In this document: piece after piece, positions 9,906 to 21,100 of the stretch
Layout: each line of letters starts with the position of its first letter
Position numbering within the stretch: the stretch's first letter is position 1
Source: Pantoea deleyi
Lineage (GTDB): Bacteria; Pseudomonadota; Gammaproteobacteria; Enterobacterales; Enterobacteriaceae
Reading direction: 5' to 3'
Length of the DNA stretch: 64,000 nucleotides
Assembly (NCBI RefSeq): GCF_022647325.1
Contig: NZ_CP071405.1
Coordinates: forward strand, 2,790,001 to 2,854,000
The notes under the pieces: generated by a model
Seen by the model: the letters and a program-made list of their open reading frames with translations, nothing else
What the model was told of the DNA's origin: nothing
Databases searched by the model: none
Made by a program: the position numbers and the translations under genes

Positions 9906-11378
9906 ATGGCTTCATTGCACATTTCGCAAGGCACGTTTCGTCTGAGTGATACCCGGGTGCTGCGTCTCGATACGCTGGATCTGCAGCGCGGCGAGAGCTG
10001 GGCGTTTGTGGGCGCCAACGGCAGCGGCAAGTCGTCGCTGGCGCGCGCCCTGTCCGGTGAGCTTCCGCCGCTGAGCGGTACTGTTCGCAGTGCCTTCGTC
10101 CGGCCGGTCCGGCTGTCGCTGGAGCAGTTGCAGACGCTGGTGGCGCAGGAGTGGCAGCGCAACAACACCGACATGCTCAGCGAAGGAGAAGAGGATACCG
10201 GACTGACGGTGGCAGAGGTGATCCAGGCGGAGGTCAGCGACCCCGGCCGGTGCGAACAGCTTGCCCGCCAGTTTGGCATCGGACCGCTGCTGTCGCGTCG
10301 CTTTAAATATCTCTCAACCGGCGAAACCCGCAAGACCCTGCTCTGTCAGGCGCTGATGAAGCAGCCCGATCTGCTGATCCTCGATGAGCCGTTCGACGGT
10401 CTGGACGTGGCGTCGCGCGCCAGCCTGACCGGGACGCTGCGCAGCCTGCAACAGCCGGACTTTACCCTGGTGCTGGTGCTCAATCGTTTCGATGACATTC
10501 CCGATTTCATTCAGCAGGTGGGCGTACTGGCGGAGTGTACGCTGACCCACAGCGGGCCGCGCCAGGCCATTCTCACCGAGGCGCTGGTGGCGCAGCTGGC
10601 ACACAGTGAACAACTGATGGGAATGGCGTTGCCGGAGGCGGACGCGCCGGACCAGCTGCCCCGGCTGGCCGATGAGGCGCCGCGGGTGATCCTGCGCGAC
10701 GGCACCGTCTCCTATCACGACACGCCCGTCATCAGCGGGCTGAACTGGCAGGTCAGCGCAGGCGAACACTGGCAGATCGTCGGGCCGAACGGCGCCGGAA
10801 AATCGACCCTGTTAAGCCTGGTGACCGGCGATCATCCGCAGGGCTACAGCAACGATCTCACCCTGTTTGGCCGCCGTCGCGGCAGCGGCGAAACCATCTG
10901 GGAGATCAAGCAGCATATTGGCTATGTCAGCAGCAGCCTGCATCTCGATTACCGCGTCAGTACCAACGTGCGGACCGTGATTCTGTCCGGCTTTTTTGAT
11001 TCGATCGGCCTCTATCAGGCCGCCTCTGACCGGCAGAAAGCGCTGGCGCAGCAGTGGCTGACGCTGCTGGGGATGGATGACCGGCTGGGCGATGCGCCCT
11101 TCCATTCGCTGTCGTGGGGCCAGCAGCGGCTGGTGCTGATCGCCCGTGCGCTGGTGAAACATCCGACGCTGCTGATTCTGGATGAACCGCTGCAGGGGCT
11201 GGATCCGATTAATCGCCAGCTGGTGCGGCGCTTTGTCGATGTGCTGATTGGCGAGGGACGCACACAGCTGCTGTTTGTTTCCCATCATGCCGAGGATGCG
11301 CCCGGCTGCATTACCCATCGCCTGAGTTTCATGCCGCACGAAGCGGGCTATCACTACCGGCAGGAGACGCTGCGCTAA
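9906..11378 (+). CDS. modF: duplicated-ABC ATPase ModF
   Basis: Soluble protein with two ABC ATPase cassettes, 490 residues as in E. coli. The first has Walker A GANGSGKS, signature LSTGETRK and Walker B LLILDEPFDG; the second has GPNGAGKS, LSWGQQRL and LLILDEPLQG. Its precise role is unresolved, but it is consistently cotranscribed with modE. The frame begins at 9885, but the ATG at 9906 (MASLHISQGTFRLSD) fits E. coli and has GGA eight bases upstream, so it is chosen. About 70 bp separate it from modE. Confidence 0.92.
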   Translation: MASLHISQGTFRLSDTRVLRLDTLDLQRGESWAFVGANGSGKSSLARALSGELPPLSGTVRSAFVRPVRLSLEQLQTLVAQEWQRNNTDMLSEGEEDTGLTVAEVIQAEVSDPGRCEQLARQFGIGPLLSRRFKYLSTGETRKTLLCQALMKQPDLLILDEPFDGLDVASRASLTGTLRSLQQPDFTLVLVLNRFDDIPDFIQQVGVLAECTLTHSGPRQAILTEALVAQLAHSEQLMGMALPEADAPDQLPRLADEAPRVILRDGTVSYHDTPVISGLNWQVSAGEHWQIVGPNGAGKSTLLSLVTGDHPQGYSNDLTLFGRRRGSGETIWEIKQHIGYVSSSLHLDYRVSTNVRTVILSGFFDSIGLYQAASDRQKALAQQWLTLLGMDDRLGDAPFHSLSWGQQRLVLIARALVKHPTLLILDEPLQGLDPINRQLVRRFVDVLIGEGRTQLLFVSHHAEDAPGCITHRLSFMPHEAGYHYRQETLR

Positions 11379-11426
11379 GGCCCTGCGCTGCAGACGCCGC
11401 CGCGGCGGCGTTCTGCTGCGCCAGAA

Positions 11427-11440
11427 TGTAAGCGTTACCA
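11427..11440. promoter_or_regulatory. candidate GalR/GalS operator, distal
   Basis: The sequence TGTAAGCGTTACCA matches the GalR/GalS core TGnAAnCGnTTnCA at nine of ten defined positions. It lies 78 bp (centre to centre) upstream of a second, stronger site at 11504, a spacing that could support looping as in E. coli gal. Proposed from motif match only. Confidence 0.55.
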
Positions 11441-11503
11441 TCCAGCCTCTCTTTTATCCTGCTTTCATCGCACACAATGCCACAAAATAAGAATAATCAG
11501 CTT

Positions 11504-11519
11504 GTGTAAACGATACCAT
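11504..11519. promoter_or_regulatory. GalR/GalS operator, promoter-proximal
   Basis: GTGTAAACGATACCAT differs at only two bases from the E. coli external gal operator (GTGTAAACGATTCCAC). Its centre is about 55 bp upstream of the expected transcription start set by the extended -10 element at 11552, close to the -60 placement in E. coli. Confidence 0.8.
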
Positions 11520-11551
11520 TTATCCAGACTTGATCACGCTTTCGGGCGCGC

Positions 11552-11560
11552 TGATATGTT
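11552..11560 (+). promoter_or_regulatory. extended -10 element of the galTKM promoter
   Basis: TGATATGTT is a TGn-extended -10 hexamer (TATGTT), resembling E. coli galP1 (TGCTATGGT). No good -35 hexamer lies 17 bp upstream, as at E. coli galP1. I see no convincing CRP site at the -41 position. The galT ATG is about 49 bases downstream. Confidence 0.6.
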
Positions 11561-11608
11561 ATTTTTCACGGATGCCTTTTTGGCTTTTGACGCTTACCAG
11601 GATCTCAC

Positions 11609-12655
11609 ATGGACAAATTCAACCCGGTCGATCATCCGCATCGCCGTTACAATCCACTGATTGATCAATGGATTTTAGTCTCACCGCATCGGGCCAAACG
11701 TCCGTGGCAGGGCGCGCAGGAAACCCCGGCGGTGAATACGTTACCGAGCCACGATCCCGACTGCTTCCTGTGTGCCGGCAACACCCGTATCACCGGCGAC
11801 AAAAACCCGGACTATCCCGGCACCTACGTCTTCACCAATGACTTTGCGGCGCTGATGACCGACACACCCGACGCGCCAGAGAGCGACGATCTGCTGATGC
11901 GTTGTGAAAGCGCCCGCGGCACCAGCCGGGTTATCTGCTTCTCGCCCGATCACAGCAAAACGCTGCCGGAGATGTCACTGAGCGCGCTGGAAGAGGTGGT
12001 GCGCACCTGGCAGGCGCAGACCGCCGAGCTGGGTCAGCACTATCCCTGGGTGCAGGTGTTCGAGAACAAAGGCGCGGCGATGGGCTGCTCCAACCCGCAT
12101 CCGCACGGTCAGGTCTGGGCTAACAGCTTCCTGCCGAACGAAGCGCAGCGCGAAGATGACCACCAGCGCGACTACTTCACTAACAAAGGCACACCGATGC
12201 TGGTCGATTACCTCGCGCGCGAGCAGCAGGATGGCAGCCGCACCGTGGTGGAAACCGCTCACTGGCTGGCCGTGGTGCCGTGGTGGGCCGCCTGGCCGTT
12301 CGAGACCCTGCTGCTGCCTAAAGCGCACGTCAGACGTCTGACCGACCTCAATGAGGCGCAGCGCACCGACCTGGCTTTAGCGATTAAGAAGCTGACCAGC
12401 CGCTATGACAACCTGTTCCAGTGCTCCTTCCCCTACTCCATGGGCTGGCACGGTGCGCCGTTCAACGGCGAAGCCAACGATCACTGGCAGCTGCATGCGC
12501 ACTTCTATCCGCCCCTGCTGCGCTCAGCAACGGTGCGTAAATTTATGGTCGGCTATGAGATGCTGGCCGAGACCCAACGCGATTTAACGGCGGAACAGGC
12601 GGCGGAACGTCTGCGTTCTGTCAGCGATGTTCACTTCCGTGAGGCACAACAATGA
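11609..12655 (+). CDS. galT: galactose-1-phosphate uridylyltransferase
   Basis: Leloir-pathway enzyme that exchanges UMP between UDP-glucose and galactose-1-phosphate. The protein has 348 residues. The catalytic motif HPHGQ places the nucleophilic His at residue 166, as in E. coli, and zinc-site cysteines are in DCFLCAGN. It is the first gene of this operon; the galE that precedes galT in E. coli is not here. The stop overlaps the galK start (ATGA). Confidence 0.97.
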   Translation: MDKFNPVDHPHRRYNPLIDQWILVSPHRAKRPWQGAQETPAVNTLPSHDPDCFLCAGNTRITGDKNPDYPGTYVFTNDFAALMTDTPDAPESDDLLMRCESARGTSRVICFSPDHSKTLPEMSLSALEEVVRTWQAQTAELGQHYPWVQVFENKGAAMGCSNPHPHGQVWANSFLPNEAQREDDHQRDYFTNKGTPMLVDYLAREQQDGSRTVVETAHWLAVVPWWAAWPFETLLLPKAHVRRLTDLNEAQRTDLALAIKKLTSRYDNLFQCSFPYSMGWHGAPFNGEANDHWQLHAHFYPPLLRSATVRKFMVGYEMLAETQRDLTAEQAAERLRSVSDVHFREAQQ

Positions 12656-13800
12656 GCTTAAAAACCATCACGCAGCAGCTTTTCTCTGACACCTTCGGTT
12701 ACGCCGCTACGCACACCATTCAGGCGCCGGGCCGCGTCAACCTGATCGGCGAACATACCGACTACAACGATGGCTTTGTACTGCCGTGCGCTATTGATTA
12801 TCAGACCGTGATCGCCTGCGCCCGCCGTGACGACCGCCAGATCCGCGTCGTCGCCGCAGACTATGAGAATGCGCAGGACACCTTCTCGCTGGATGAGGCG
12901 ATCGTCAGCGTGCAGGCGCCGATGTGGGCCAACTATGTGCGCGGCGTGGTGAAGCATCTGCAGCAGCGTCACGCCGATTTTGGCGGCATCGATATGGTGA
13001 TCAGCGGCAACGTGCCGCAGGGCGCGGGCCTCAGCTCCTCCGCCTCGCTGGAAGTGGCGGTCGGCACCGTGGTGCAGCAGCTCTACAACCTGCCGCTGGA
13101 TGGCGCGGCCATTGCGGTCAATGGCCAGGAAGCGGAGAACCAGTTCGTGGGCTGTAACTGCGGCATCATGGATCAGCTGATCTCGGCGCTGGGCCAGAAA
13201 GATCATGCGATGCTGCTGGACTGCCGCACGCTGGGCACCCGTCCGGTCTCGATGCCTGACGATGTCGCCGTGGTGATCATCAACTCCAACTTCCGCCGTA
13301 CCCTGGTCGGCAGCGAATACAACACCCGCCGTGAGCAGTGCGAAGCGGGCGCGCGTTTCTTCAGTAAAAAAGCGCTGCGTGACGTTGAGCTGGCCGAGTT
13401 CGAGGCGGCCGAATCGCAGCTCGACCCGCAGGTGGCAAAACGGGTGCGTCACGTTCTGACCGAAAACGCCCGCACGCTGGAAGCGGCCGATGCGCTGACC
13501 CGGGGCGACCTGACGCGCATGGGCGAGCTGATGGCCGAATCGCACGCCTCAATGCGTGACGATTTCGAGATCACCGTGCCGCCGATCGATACCCTGGTGG
13601 CGATCGTCAAGGCGCAGATCGGCGAGCATGGCGGTGTGCGCATGACCGGCGGCGGCTTCGGCGGCTGTATCGTCGCGCTGATGCCGCAGGATCGCGTTGA
13701 GCAGGTGAAAGCGGCCGTGGCAGAGCAGTATGAAGCCGCGACCGGCATCAAAGAGACCTTCTACGTCTGCAAAGCCTCTGAAGGAGCCGGCACATGCTGA
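12652..13800 (+). CDS. galK: galactokinase
   Basis: GHMP-family kinase that phosphorylates galactose with ATP. The length of 382 residues equals E. coli GalK. The galactokinase signature [19 protein letters not shown], the ATP-binding [10 protein letters not shown] motif and the third motif [11 protein letters not shown] are all present. It overlaps galT by four bases upstream and galM by seven downstream, so the three genes are translationally coupled. Confidence 0.97.
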   Translation: MSLKTITQQLFSDTFGYAATHTIQAPGRVNLIGEHTDYNDGFVLPCAIDYQTVIACARRDDRQIRVVAADYENAQDTFSLDEAIVSVQAPMWANYVRGVVKHLQQRHADFGGIDMVISGNVPQGAGLSSSASLEVAVGTVVQQLYNLPLDGAAIAVNGQEAENQFVGCNCGIMDQLISALGQKDHAMLLDCRTLGTRPVSMPDDVAVVIINSNFRRTLVGSEYNTRREQCEAGARFFSKKALRDVELAEFEAAESQLDPQVAKRVRHVLTENARTLEAADALTRGDLTRMGELMAESHASMRDDFEITVPPIDTLVAIVKAQIGEHGGVRMTGGGFGGCIVALMPQDRVEQVKAAVAEQYEAATGIKETFYVCKASEGAGTC

Positions 13801-14828
13801 ATGATGTCAACTCCCATGCGCCTGACGGTCAGCCGTGGCGCATCACGGTACTGCGCAATGCCAGCGGTATGCTGGTGACCTTTATGGACTGGGGCGCGAC
13901 CTGGCTCTCCGCCCGTGTGCCGATGCAGGATGGCACGGTGCGTGAAGCGCTGCTCGGCTGCGCCACGCCCTCTGACTATCTGCATCAGGATGCCTATCTG
14001 GGCGCGACGGTGGGCCGTTACGCCAACCGTATCGCCGGGGCAACGCTGAATAAACTGAATCGCCCGCTGGTGCCGAACCAGGGCGCCCATCAGCTGCATG
14101 GCGGACCGGAAGGCTTTGATAAGCGCCGCTGGCAGATCGTCAGCCAGAGCGACAGCGAGGTGCACTACCGCATCGATTCGCCGGATGGCGATCAGGGCTT
14201 TCCCGGCAACCTGATTGCCGATCTGCGCTATCAGCTGGATGACCAGAACTGCGTAAGCATCCATTTTGAGGCGCGCTGCGATCAGCCCTGCCCGGTGAAC
14301 CTCACCAACCACGCCTACTTTAACCTTGATGCGCATCATGGCGATGCCCGCCAGCATCGCTTACAACTGCACGCCGACCACTATCTGCCGGTCGACAGCG
14401 AGGGCATTCCGAATGCGCCGCTGAAAGCCGTGGCGGGCAGCAGCTTCGATTTCCGTCAGGCCAAAGTCGTGGCGCAGGATTTCCTGGCGGATGAGGATCA
14501 GCGTGCGGTGAAGGGCTATGACCACGCGTTCCTGCTTAACAGCGCAGGCGACGACAGCCAGCCCACGGCGGAACTCTGGTCAGAGGATGGCAGATTACAG
14601 CTCAGCGTGACCACCTCGGCCCCGGCGCTGCAATTCTATTCCGGCAACTATCTGGCCGGCACCCGTGCCCGCGAACAGGGAAGCTATACTGCCTTTCAGG
14701 GCATTGCGCTGGAGAGCGAATTTTTACCGGATTCGCCCAATCACGCTGAGTGGCCTCAGCCCGATTGCTGGCTGCAGCCGGGAGACCGCTGGGAATCCGT
14801 GACGCGTTATCGCTTCACGCCACGCTGA
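13794..14828 (+). CDS. galM: aldose 1-epimerase (galactose mutarotase)
   Basis: Interconverts alpha and beta anomers of galactose so that GalK receives its substrate. The protein has 344 residues. The active-site His lies in [11 protein letters not shown] and the catalytic Glu in [13 protein letters not shown], both standard. It is the last gene of galTKM; a 151-bp gap then leads to gpmA, and I see no strong terminator in that gap. Confidence 0.95.
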   Translation: MLNDVNSHAPDGQPWRITVLRNASGMLVTFMDWGATWLSARVPMQDGTVREALLGCATPSDYLHQDAYLGATVGRYANRIAGATLNKLNRPLVPNQGAHQLHGGPEGFDKRRWQIVSQSDSEVHYRIDSPDGDQGFPGNLIADLRYQLDDQNCVSIHFEARCDQPCPVNLTNHAYFNLDAHHGDARQHRLQLHADHYLPVDSEGIPNAPLKAVAGSSFDFRQAKVVAQDFLADEDQRAVKGYDHAFLLNSAGDDSQPTAELWSEDGRLQLSVTTSAPALQFYSGNYLAGTRAREQGSYTAFQGIALESEFLPDSPNHAEWPQPDCWLQPGDRWESVTRYRFTPR

Positions 14829-14979
14829 GCGGCCGGCTGAAAAACGCGCAGTGCGTCACACACAGGCTTACGCGCTGCCCGCTTTTCCGTTATGGTATGG
14901 CGCTATCAGCTCGTGTGTCAGGCGGGCAGCAGCAGGTTTCCAATCTCACAGAAACATCACAGTATTAAGGAGTTAAGCT

Positions 14980-15732
14980 ATGGCTGTAACTAAGCTGGTT
15001 CTGGTGCGACACGGCGAAAGCCAGTGGAACAACGAAAACCGCTTTACCGGTTGGTATGATGTTGACCTTTCTGAGAAGGGTCGTGGCGAAGCCAAATCAG
15101 CGGGACAGCTGCTGAAGAAAGAGGGCTTTGTCTTTGATTTCGCTTACACCTCGGTACTGAAGCGTGCGATTCATACGCTGTGGAACGTGCTGGATGAGCT
15201 GGATCAGGCCTGGCTGCCGGTTGAGAAAACCTGGCGTCTGAACGAGCGTCACTACGGTGCGCTGCAGGGTCTGGACAAAGCGGAAACCGCCGCGAAATAT
15301 GGCGACGAGCAGGTTAAGCAGTGGCGTCGCGGCTTTGCGGTCACCCCGCCAGAGCTGGATCGTGCCGATGAGCGTTTCCCTGGCCACGACCCGCGTTACG
15401 CGTCACTGACGCCGGAGCAGCTGCCTACCACCGAGAGCCTGGCGCTGACCATCGACCGCGTTATCCCTTACTGGAACGACACTATTCTGCCGCGCATCAA
15501 AAGCGGTGAGAAAGTGATCATCGCGGCACACGGTAACTCCCTGCGCGCGCTGGTAAAATATCTGGATAACCTGAGCGAAGATGAGATCCTCGAACTGAAC
15601 ATCCCGACCGGCGTGCCGCTGGTGTATGAGTTCGACGAAAACTTCAAACCACTGAAACGCTACTACCTGGGCGACCAGGATGAGATTGCCGCGAAAGCCG
15701 CAGCCGTTGCGAATCAGGGTAAAGCGAAGTAA
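14980..15732 (+). CDS. gpmA: 2,3-bisphosphoglycerate-dependent phosphoglycerate mutase
   Basis: Glycolytic enzyme that interconverts 3- and 2-phosphoglycerate through a phosphohistidine. It is 250 residues, as in E. coli. The phospho-His motif [10 protein letters not shown] is at the N-terminus and the second active-site region [15 protein letters not shown] is near residue 182. AAGGAG (14966-14971) precedes the ATG at a good distance. It has its own terminator at 15751. Confidence 0.97.
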   Translation: MAVTKLVLVRHGESQWNNENRFTGWYDVDLSEKGRGEAKSAGQLLKKEGFVFDFAYTSVLKRAIHTLWNVLDELDQAWLPVEKTWRLNERHYGALQGLDKAETAAKYGDEQVKQWRRGFAVTPPELDRADERFPGHDPRYASLTPEQLPTTESLALTIDRVIPYWNDTILPRIKSGEKVIIAAHGNSLRALVKYLDNLSEDEILELNIPTGVPLVYEFDENFKPLKRYYLGDQDEIAAKAAAVANQGKAK

Positions 15733-15750
15733 TCCCGCGCTGAAAGGCAA

Positions 15751-15780
15751 AAAGGCCAGACTACCGTCTGGCCTTTTTTT
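15751..15780 (+). terminator. terminator after gpmA
   Basis: The 11-bp stem AAAGGCCAGAC / GTCTGGCCTTT with loop TACC is followed by a T tract to 15780, 18 bases after the gpmA stop. A short A run at its left foot may let it also act on the convergent aroG transcript. Confidence 0.92.
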
Positions 15781-15806
15781 AATGGGTGCTTCTCCGCCTC
15801 TGCCGA

Positions 15807-16859
15807 TCAGCCGCGACGCTGTTTCACCGCGGCCGCCAGCTGGCGCAGCACTTTGTCCGTATCTTCCCAGCCGATGCAGGCGTCGGTGACGCTTTTGCCA
15901 TAGACCAGCGGCTCCCCGCTCTCCAGGCTCTGGTTGCCTTCGACCAGATGGCTCTCGATCATCACGCCGACAATCGCCTGTTCTCCGCCGCTCAGCTGCT
16001 GCGCGACGTCATCCGCCACCACCATCTGACGCTGGAACTGCTTGCTGCTGTTGGCGTGGCTGAAGTCGATCATTACCTGCTGAGGCAGACCCGCTTTCGC
16101 CAGTCCCTCTTTCACCGCGGCCACATGCTGCGCGCTGTAGTTCGGCTCTTTGCCGCCGCGCAGGATGATGTGGCAGTCGCCGTTACCGCTGGTTTCGACA
16201 ATCGCGGAGTGACCGTACTTGGTTACCGAAAGGAAACAGTGCGGTGAACCCGCCGCGTTGATTGCATCGATTGCGACCTTGATGGTGCCGTCGGTGCCGT
16301 TTTTGAAGCCGACCGGGCAGGAGAGCCCCGAAGCCAGCTCGCGGTGAACCTGAGATTCGGTGGTCCGCGCGCCAATCGCGCCCCAGCTCATCAGGTCAGC
16401 CACATACTGCGGGGTGATCATATCCAGGAACTCACCCGCCGCCGGTAAGCCGCTGTCGTTGATGTCCAGCAGCAGTTTACGCGCCAGACGCAGGCCGTCG
16501 TTAAGCTGGTAGCTGTTGTCCATGTAGGGATCGTTGATCAGCCCTTTCCAGCCCACCGTGGTGCGCGGCTTCTCGAAATAGACGCGCATCACCACTTCCA
16601 GTTCGCCCTTCAGCTCATCGCGCAGCGCCAGCAGGCGACCAGCATACTCTTTCGCCGCCTCGGGATCATGAATGGAGCAGGGGCCAATCACCACCAGCAG
16701 GCGGTCGTCCTGGCCCTGCAGGATCTGATGAATCGCCTGACGAGCCTGTGAAACGGTCTGTGCAGCACGATCGGTCGCCGGGAATTTTTCGAGCAGCGCA
16801 ACCGGAGGTAACAGCTCTTTAATCTCTTTGATGCGTAAGTCATCGTTCTGGTAATTCAT
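15807..16859 (-). CDS. aroG: 3-deoxy-7-phosphoheptulonate synthase, Phe-sensitive type
   Basis: Class I DAHP synthase; condenses erythrose-4-phosphate and PEP as the first committed step to aromatic amino acids. The 350-residue sequence follows E. coli AroG nearly throughout, from MNYQNDDLRIKEIKELL to the C-terminal QSLESGEPL...GWEDTD region, including GPCSIHD and the GARTTESQVHRELASGLSCP active-site stretch. This closeness, and the position between gpmA and ybgS, favour the Phe-sensitive AroG rather than AroF or AroH. I found no convincing TyrR box upstream. Confidence 0.96.
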   Translation of the reverse strand: MNYQNDDLRIKEIKELLPPVALLEKFPATDRAAQTVSQARQAIHQILQGQDDRLLVVIGPCSIHDPEAAKEYAGRLLALRDELKGELEVVMRVYFEKPRTTVGWKGLINDPYMDNSYQLNDGLRLARKLLLDINDSGLPAAGEFLDMITPQYVADLMSWGAIGARTTESQVHRELASGLSCPVGFKNGTDGTIKVAIDAINAAGSPHCFLSVTKYGHSAIVETSGNGDCHIILRGGKEPNYSAQHVAAVKEGLAKAGLPQQVMIDFSHANSSKQFQRQMVVADDVAQQLSGGEQAIVGVMIESHLVEGNQSLESGEPLVYGKSVTDACIGWEDTDKVLRQLAAAVKQRRG

Positions 16860-17146
16860 ACTGATTCCATATTATTTCTGGCCCGGCGCCCGCCGGACAC
16901 AACCCGCCCAATGTAGCCCGAAGCGCCAGGGGTGTAAATTCCCGCAGCGGGACAGTTGTGCGGGTGATATTTGCAATAATCAGGTTACCGACTAGACTTT
17001 TTAAAGGTAAGCACTGAAGAACGTCCCGCTTACACAATTTAATCATCCTGTTTAAGCAAACTGGCGGATATTATTTCGTCAGGGATTTTCTTACCCGAAA
17101 TTGCACCTCTGGGCTTAAAGCCTCTTCATTTATTAACGGGAGCATA

Positions 17147-17509
17147 ATGATGAAAAAGTTTGCCTTACTCTTTTTGACAGCAGCAATGACACTGAGCAGC
17201 GGCGCGGTCCTGGCTGAGGGCAGCAATAACGGCACAGCGAACCAGGCGGCCAGCGCAGGTGCAGCAGCGGGCGGCGCAAAAGAAAATCTGCCACCCAATA
17301 ATGTGGATAACAGCAAAATTAATAACACCGGCCATGATATGAACCCGGCCACCTCCGGCAGCACCACCAGCGCCGGCAAGATGTCCGCTGATGAGATCGA
17401 TCAGAACAGCCAGTGTAAAGATGGTAAATGTCCGAACATCAACCGTAAGGTTGAAACCAAAGTGGGCGGCGGTGACGTTAATACCAAAACCGACGGCACC
17501 ACTCAGTAA
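17147..17509 (+). CDS. ybgS: YbgS-like exported homeobox-region protein, function unknown
   Basis: A 120-residue small protein with a signal peptide (cleavage near VLA-EG, residue 23), then a low-complexity Ala/Gly/Asn-rich middle, and a conserved tail with CKDGKCPNINRKVET and a KTDGTTQ end. E. coli YbgS shows the same architecture and ending. The start is ATG at 17147 or 17150; GGGAG at 17138-17142 fits the second slightly better. The role is unknown; the two cysteines could form a periplasmic disulfide. It is followed by a terminator. Confidence 0.85.
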   Translation: MMKKFALLFLTAAMTLSSGAVLAEGSNNGTANQAASAGAAAGGAKENLPPNNVDNSKINNTGHDMNPATSGSTTSAGKMSADEIDQNSQCKDGKCPNINRKVETKVGGGDVNTKTDGTTQ

Positions 17510-17518
17510 TACAGTTTT

Positions 17519-17546
17519 AACCAGGAGCGCGCACGCTCTCCTGGTT
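17519..17546 (+). terminator. terminator after ybgS
   Basis: Stem AACCAGGAG / CTCCTGGTT, with some extra pairing inside, starts 10 bases after the ybgS stop. The T run is short (TTTCTC), so efficiency is uncertain. Confidence 0.65.
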
Positions 17547-17608
17547 TCTCTCCCTTCCGCCCCACTCTTCCGCTATGCTAATCCTGTTAAATTGACAGGG
17601 AATCCTTC

Positions 17609-18193
17609 ATGGCCGTTTTGCTTTTGATTGACGATCACCCGCTGGTCGAAGTGGCACTTGACGCCGCACTGAGCCAGTCTCCCATTCCGGTTAAGCTCCT
17701 TTCCGCCAGCAGTGAAAAAGCTGCCCGTTCCCTGCTTCAGCAGCCACTGGATATTATTGTGCTGGATATCGGCCTGCCGGATGGCGACGGGCTGGAGATC
17801 CTGCGCCGCCTGAAGATCCATCGCCCCGACTGCCCGGTTCTGATCTACTCTGCCCAGCAGACACGGCACTACGTGCGCCGTGCGCAGGCGCTGGGCGCGG
17901 CGGGTTATGTGGTGAAAAGTCAGCGCATGGCACAGCTGCTCAGTGCCATCCTGGCGGTGCTGGGCGGGCAGACGGCCTTTCCGCCGATGGAGGAGGATGA
18001 GCCTGAACTGCCGCTGACGCAGAAGGAGCGACAGATTCTGGCGCTGCTGGCCAGCGGCCTCTCTAATCTGCAGATCGCCGACCAGCTGCACATCAGCAAC
18101 AAAACCGTCAGCACCCATAAAAAGAACATCCTGGAAAAAACCGGTGCCCGTTCGGTGGTGGAGCTGGCTGACCTGTGGAAGGCGCAGCAGTGA
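17609..18193 (+). CDS. NarL/FixJ-family response regulator, partner of the downstream hybrid kinase
   Basis: A 194-residue two-component regulator. The receiver domain occupies about residues 1-118, with acidic Asp8/Asp9, phosphoacceptor Asp53 (IVLDIGLPDGDG), Ser81 and Lys103. A LuxR-type helix-turn-helix at about 132-190 includes LTQKERQILALLASGLSNLQIA and the HISNKTVSTHKKNIL recognition region. Arrangement and size resemble BvgA and EvgA. The stop overlaps the GTG start of the kinase gene, so the two are surely coexpressed. No target is evident. This pair is absent from the equivalent E. coli interval. Confidence 0.9.
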   Translation: MAVLLLIDDHPLVEVALDAALSQSPIPVKLLSASSEKAARSLLQQPLDIIVLDIGLPDGDGLEILRRLKIHRPDCPVLIYSAQQTRHYVRRAQALGAAGYVVKSQRMAQLLSAILAVLGGQTAFPPMEEDEPELPLTQKERQILALLASGLSNLQIADQLHISNKTVSTHKKNILEKTGARSVVELADLWKAQQ

Positions 18194-21100
18194 GAACACT
18201 CCTGCTGATCCTGCTGCTGCTGTGCGGTCCGGCGCTGGCGGAGGTACGGCCGGTGAGCAGCGTGAATCTGCCGATGATGCTGCCGGTCACCCAGGCCGAC
18301 ACCATGCAGGGCAAAGTTCTGCGCGTCGGCCTGCTGGAAGAGAACCACGCGCCCTGGACGATGCGCGTCGGCAACGATCTCTACGGCATCGACGCCGACT
18401 ATCTCTCTGCGCTGCGACAGCTGACCGGCGCGCAGTTCCGGCTCAGCCTCTACCGCGATCAGCAACAGCTGCTGACGGCGCTGAACAGCGGCCAGCTCGA
18501 TTTTGCGCTGGGCATGTGGGTTTCGCCGCTGCCCGACGCCATCCTGAGCAGCGACAACTGGTACAGCAGCCCGCTGCGGGTCTACCGCAATCAGCAGAAC
18601 CAGCGTGCCGTGATGTTCAACAGTCACAACGCCTCGCTGGCGATCAGCGACAGCACCCTGGCGCAGCTCCCGCCCGCGCTGGCGGCCCGCCACAGCTGGC
18701 GTCGCTACAGCAGCGATCTCCAGGCGATCTATACCCTGATAAATCAGCAGAATGATTATGTGGTGGCGGATGAGACCAGCGCCGGTTTCCTGCTGAGCCA
18801 GCTGCAGCAGGGGCAGATCTACCAGATTGCCTCCCACATCGACGCCGGGCAGCTCAATCTGCGGGCGATTGCGCGCGATCCCGGGCTGATTGCCTGGATC
18901 AATCAGAGCCTGCGTCAGCTGCCTGCGGAACTGATGAACACGCTGCAGGCGCGCTGGAGCAGCAGCCTGCCGCGCTATCAGGATACGCAGACCCTGATGC
19001 TCAGCCCGGCGGAACGCGCCTGGATAGCCGATCATCCGCGCATCACCTACGCCGCCGAACCGGACAACTATCCCTGGAGTTACCGTGACGCCAGTGGCAT
19101 CGCCCGGGGCTACAGCGTCGATTTGCTGAAGGCGATTGCCCAGAGCACCGGCCTGGCGTTTGAACCGGTCTGGGTCAGCAATCCCCGTCAGGCCGGTACG
19201 CTGATGGCGCAGCACCAGGCGATGCTGCAACTGATGCAGCCCGTGAACGGCGAGGCGATGCAGAGCACCTCGCTGCCGGTGTGGCGCGCGCTGTGGGGGA
19301 TCTACAGCATCCGCCCCGATACGCCCGCGCACTGGCGCGATCTGCACGGCAAGCGGATTGGCGTATTGCAGGGGGATCTGGCCCTGCGGCTGCTGCCTGC
19401 GGATCTGCCGTCACAGCCGTTTGCCGACCGCAACAGCCTCTATGATGCGCTGGCGAAGGGCGAGATCGATGCGCTGGTCGATAACGTGCTCTCCGCCCGC
19501 TGGCGCATCGCCAGCCGCGACGACGCACGTATTCATCTCGCCTTTGCCGCCAGCGACATCGCCTGGCCTGTCGCGCTGGGCGTGACACCTGACCAGCCGG
19601 TGCTGCGAACCCTGCTCGATCGCGCCTTACAGCAGATCCCGGCCGACACCCAGAGCCGGATGCGTGACAGCTGGTCCACCCCGCCGCAGCCCGGCAGCGT
19701 GAGGGTAATGCGTTCGCTGCCGATGATGGTGCTGGCGGTGGCCGGAGCGGCAATTGTGCTGCTGTTACTGCTGCTGGCCCGGCGCTACTGGCAGCAGCGC
19801 CGGGAACGACAGCAGCGCGAACAGGCCGAACACGCCAACGCGATGAAGAGCCAGTTTCTGGCGACCGTCAGCCATGAGCTGCGCACGCCGATGCAGGCGA
19901 TTCTTGGACTGCTGGAGCTGGAGAAGCAGCAGCGCAGCAGCCAGAACCTGACGCTGCTGCACAGCAGCGCACAGTCGTTACTGACCCTGCTGAATGATCT
20001 GCAGGATCACGCCCGTATCGAGAGCAACAGTTTTACTCTGGCGCCACGTCCGCTGGCGCTGGCGCAGTGGCTCAATCAGCAGCAGCACTTCTATCATCCG
20101 TTGATGCGCGCAGAGGGGCCACGTCTGATCGTCGAGGCCCTGACGCCGCTGCCTGACCTGATCATGATCGATGCCGATCGCCTGCAGCAGGTGGTCAACA
20201 ATCTGATGACCAACGCGCTGAAGTTTACCCGTCACGGCACGATCCGCCTGACGCTGGCCGCCGGGCAGGCGCTGACCCTGACGGTCAGCGACAGCGGCAG
20301 CGGGATTCCGCCGGATGAGCAGCAGAAGCTGTTCGATCCCTGGTATCAGGCGCCCTCCGGCAAATCAGTTTCGGTGCAGGGCAGCGGACTGGGGCTGTTT
20401 ATCTGCCGCGAGATGGTGCTGCGGATGGGGGGCGATATCCGGCTCGTGTCGGCTCCCGGTCAGGGCACCCAGGTCACCGTCACGCTACCGCTGGAGCCTG
20501 CCACCTCGCCCGGTCATGAAGAGGAGATCACCCAGCCCGCCTTTCCTGCGCTGCGGGTGGCGATTGTGGATGACCACCCGACCAACCTGCTGGTGATGCA
20601 GCAGCAGCTGGCGCGCTTCGCGATTCAGGCCGATATTTTCGAAGAGGGGCGTGCGCTTTTGCGGGCCGATGCTCAGCAGCCCTATGATCTGCTGTTTATC
20701 GACCAGATGATGCCCCGGCCCGACGGCACGCTGCTGCTGCGCCTGTTGCGGCGGCGTGATCGCCAGCGGGGCCGGCAGGCGATGCGGGTGCTCTGCTCGG
20801 CGGATGCGCAGCTGCTGACGCGCAGTCTGGCGGCGCGGGAGCAGGTGCTGATTAAACCGGTCCAGTCGGCCGATCTCCGCACGCTGCTGATGGCGTTTCA
20901 GCACGATCCGCTGGCGGCGCTGGATGACAATCTGTGGCAGCTGGCACAGCAGAATGAGACCTTTCTCACTCGCCTGAGCCGGACGCTCCATAGCACACTG
21001 TCGCAGGATCTGGCGGCCATGCATGAGACGTACGCCAGGACAGACTGGCCCGCGTTCGCCGCAGCGGCGCACCGGATGAAAGGAAGCTGGCTGCTGGCGG

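Noticed and set aside
16860..17000. Possible TyrR box before aroG (a TTTACA half at about 16935)
   Set aside because: Only one half of the TGTAAA-N6-TTTACA palindrome is present; the other half does not match.
17920..19347. Minus-strand open frame of 475 codons across the regulator and kinase genes
   Set aside because: It spans two real overlapping genes on the other strand and has the Arg/Gln-rich composition of antisense frames.
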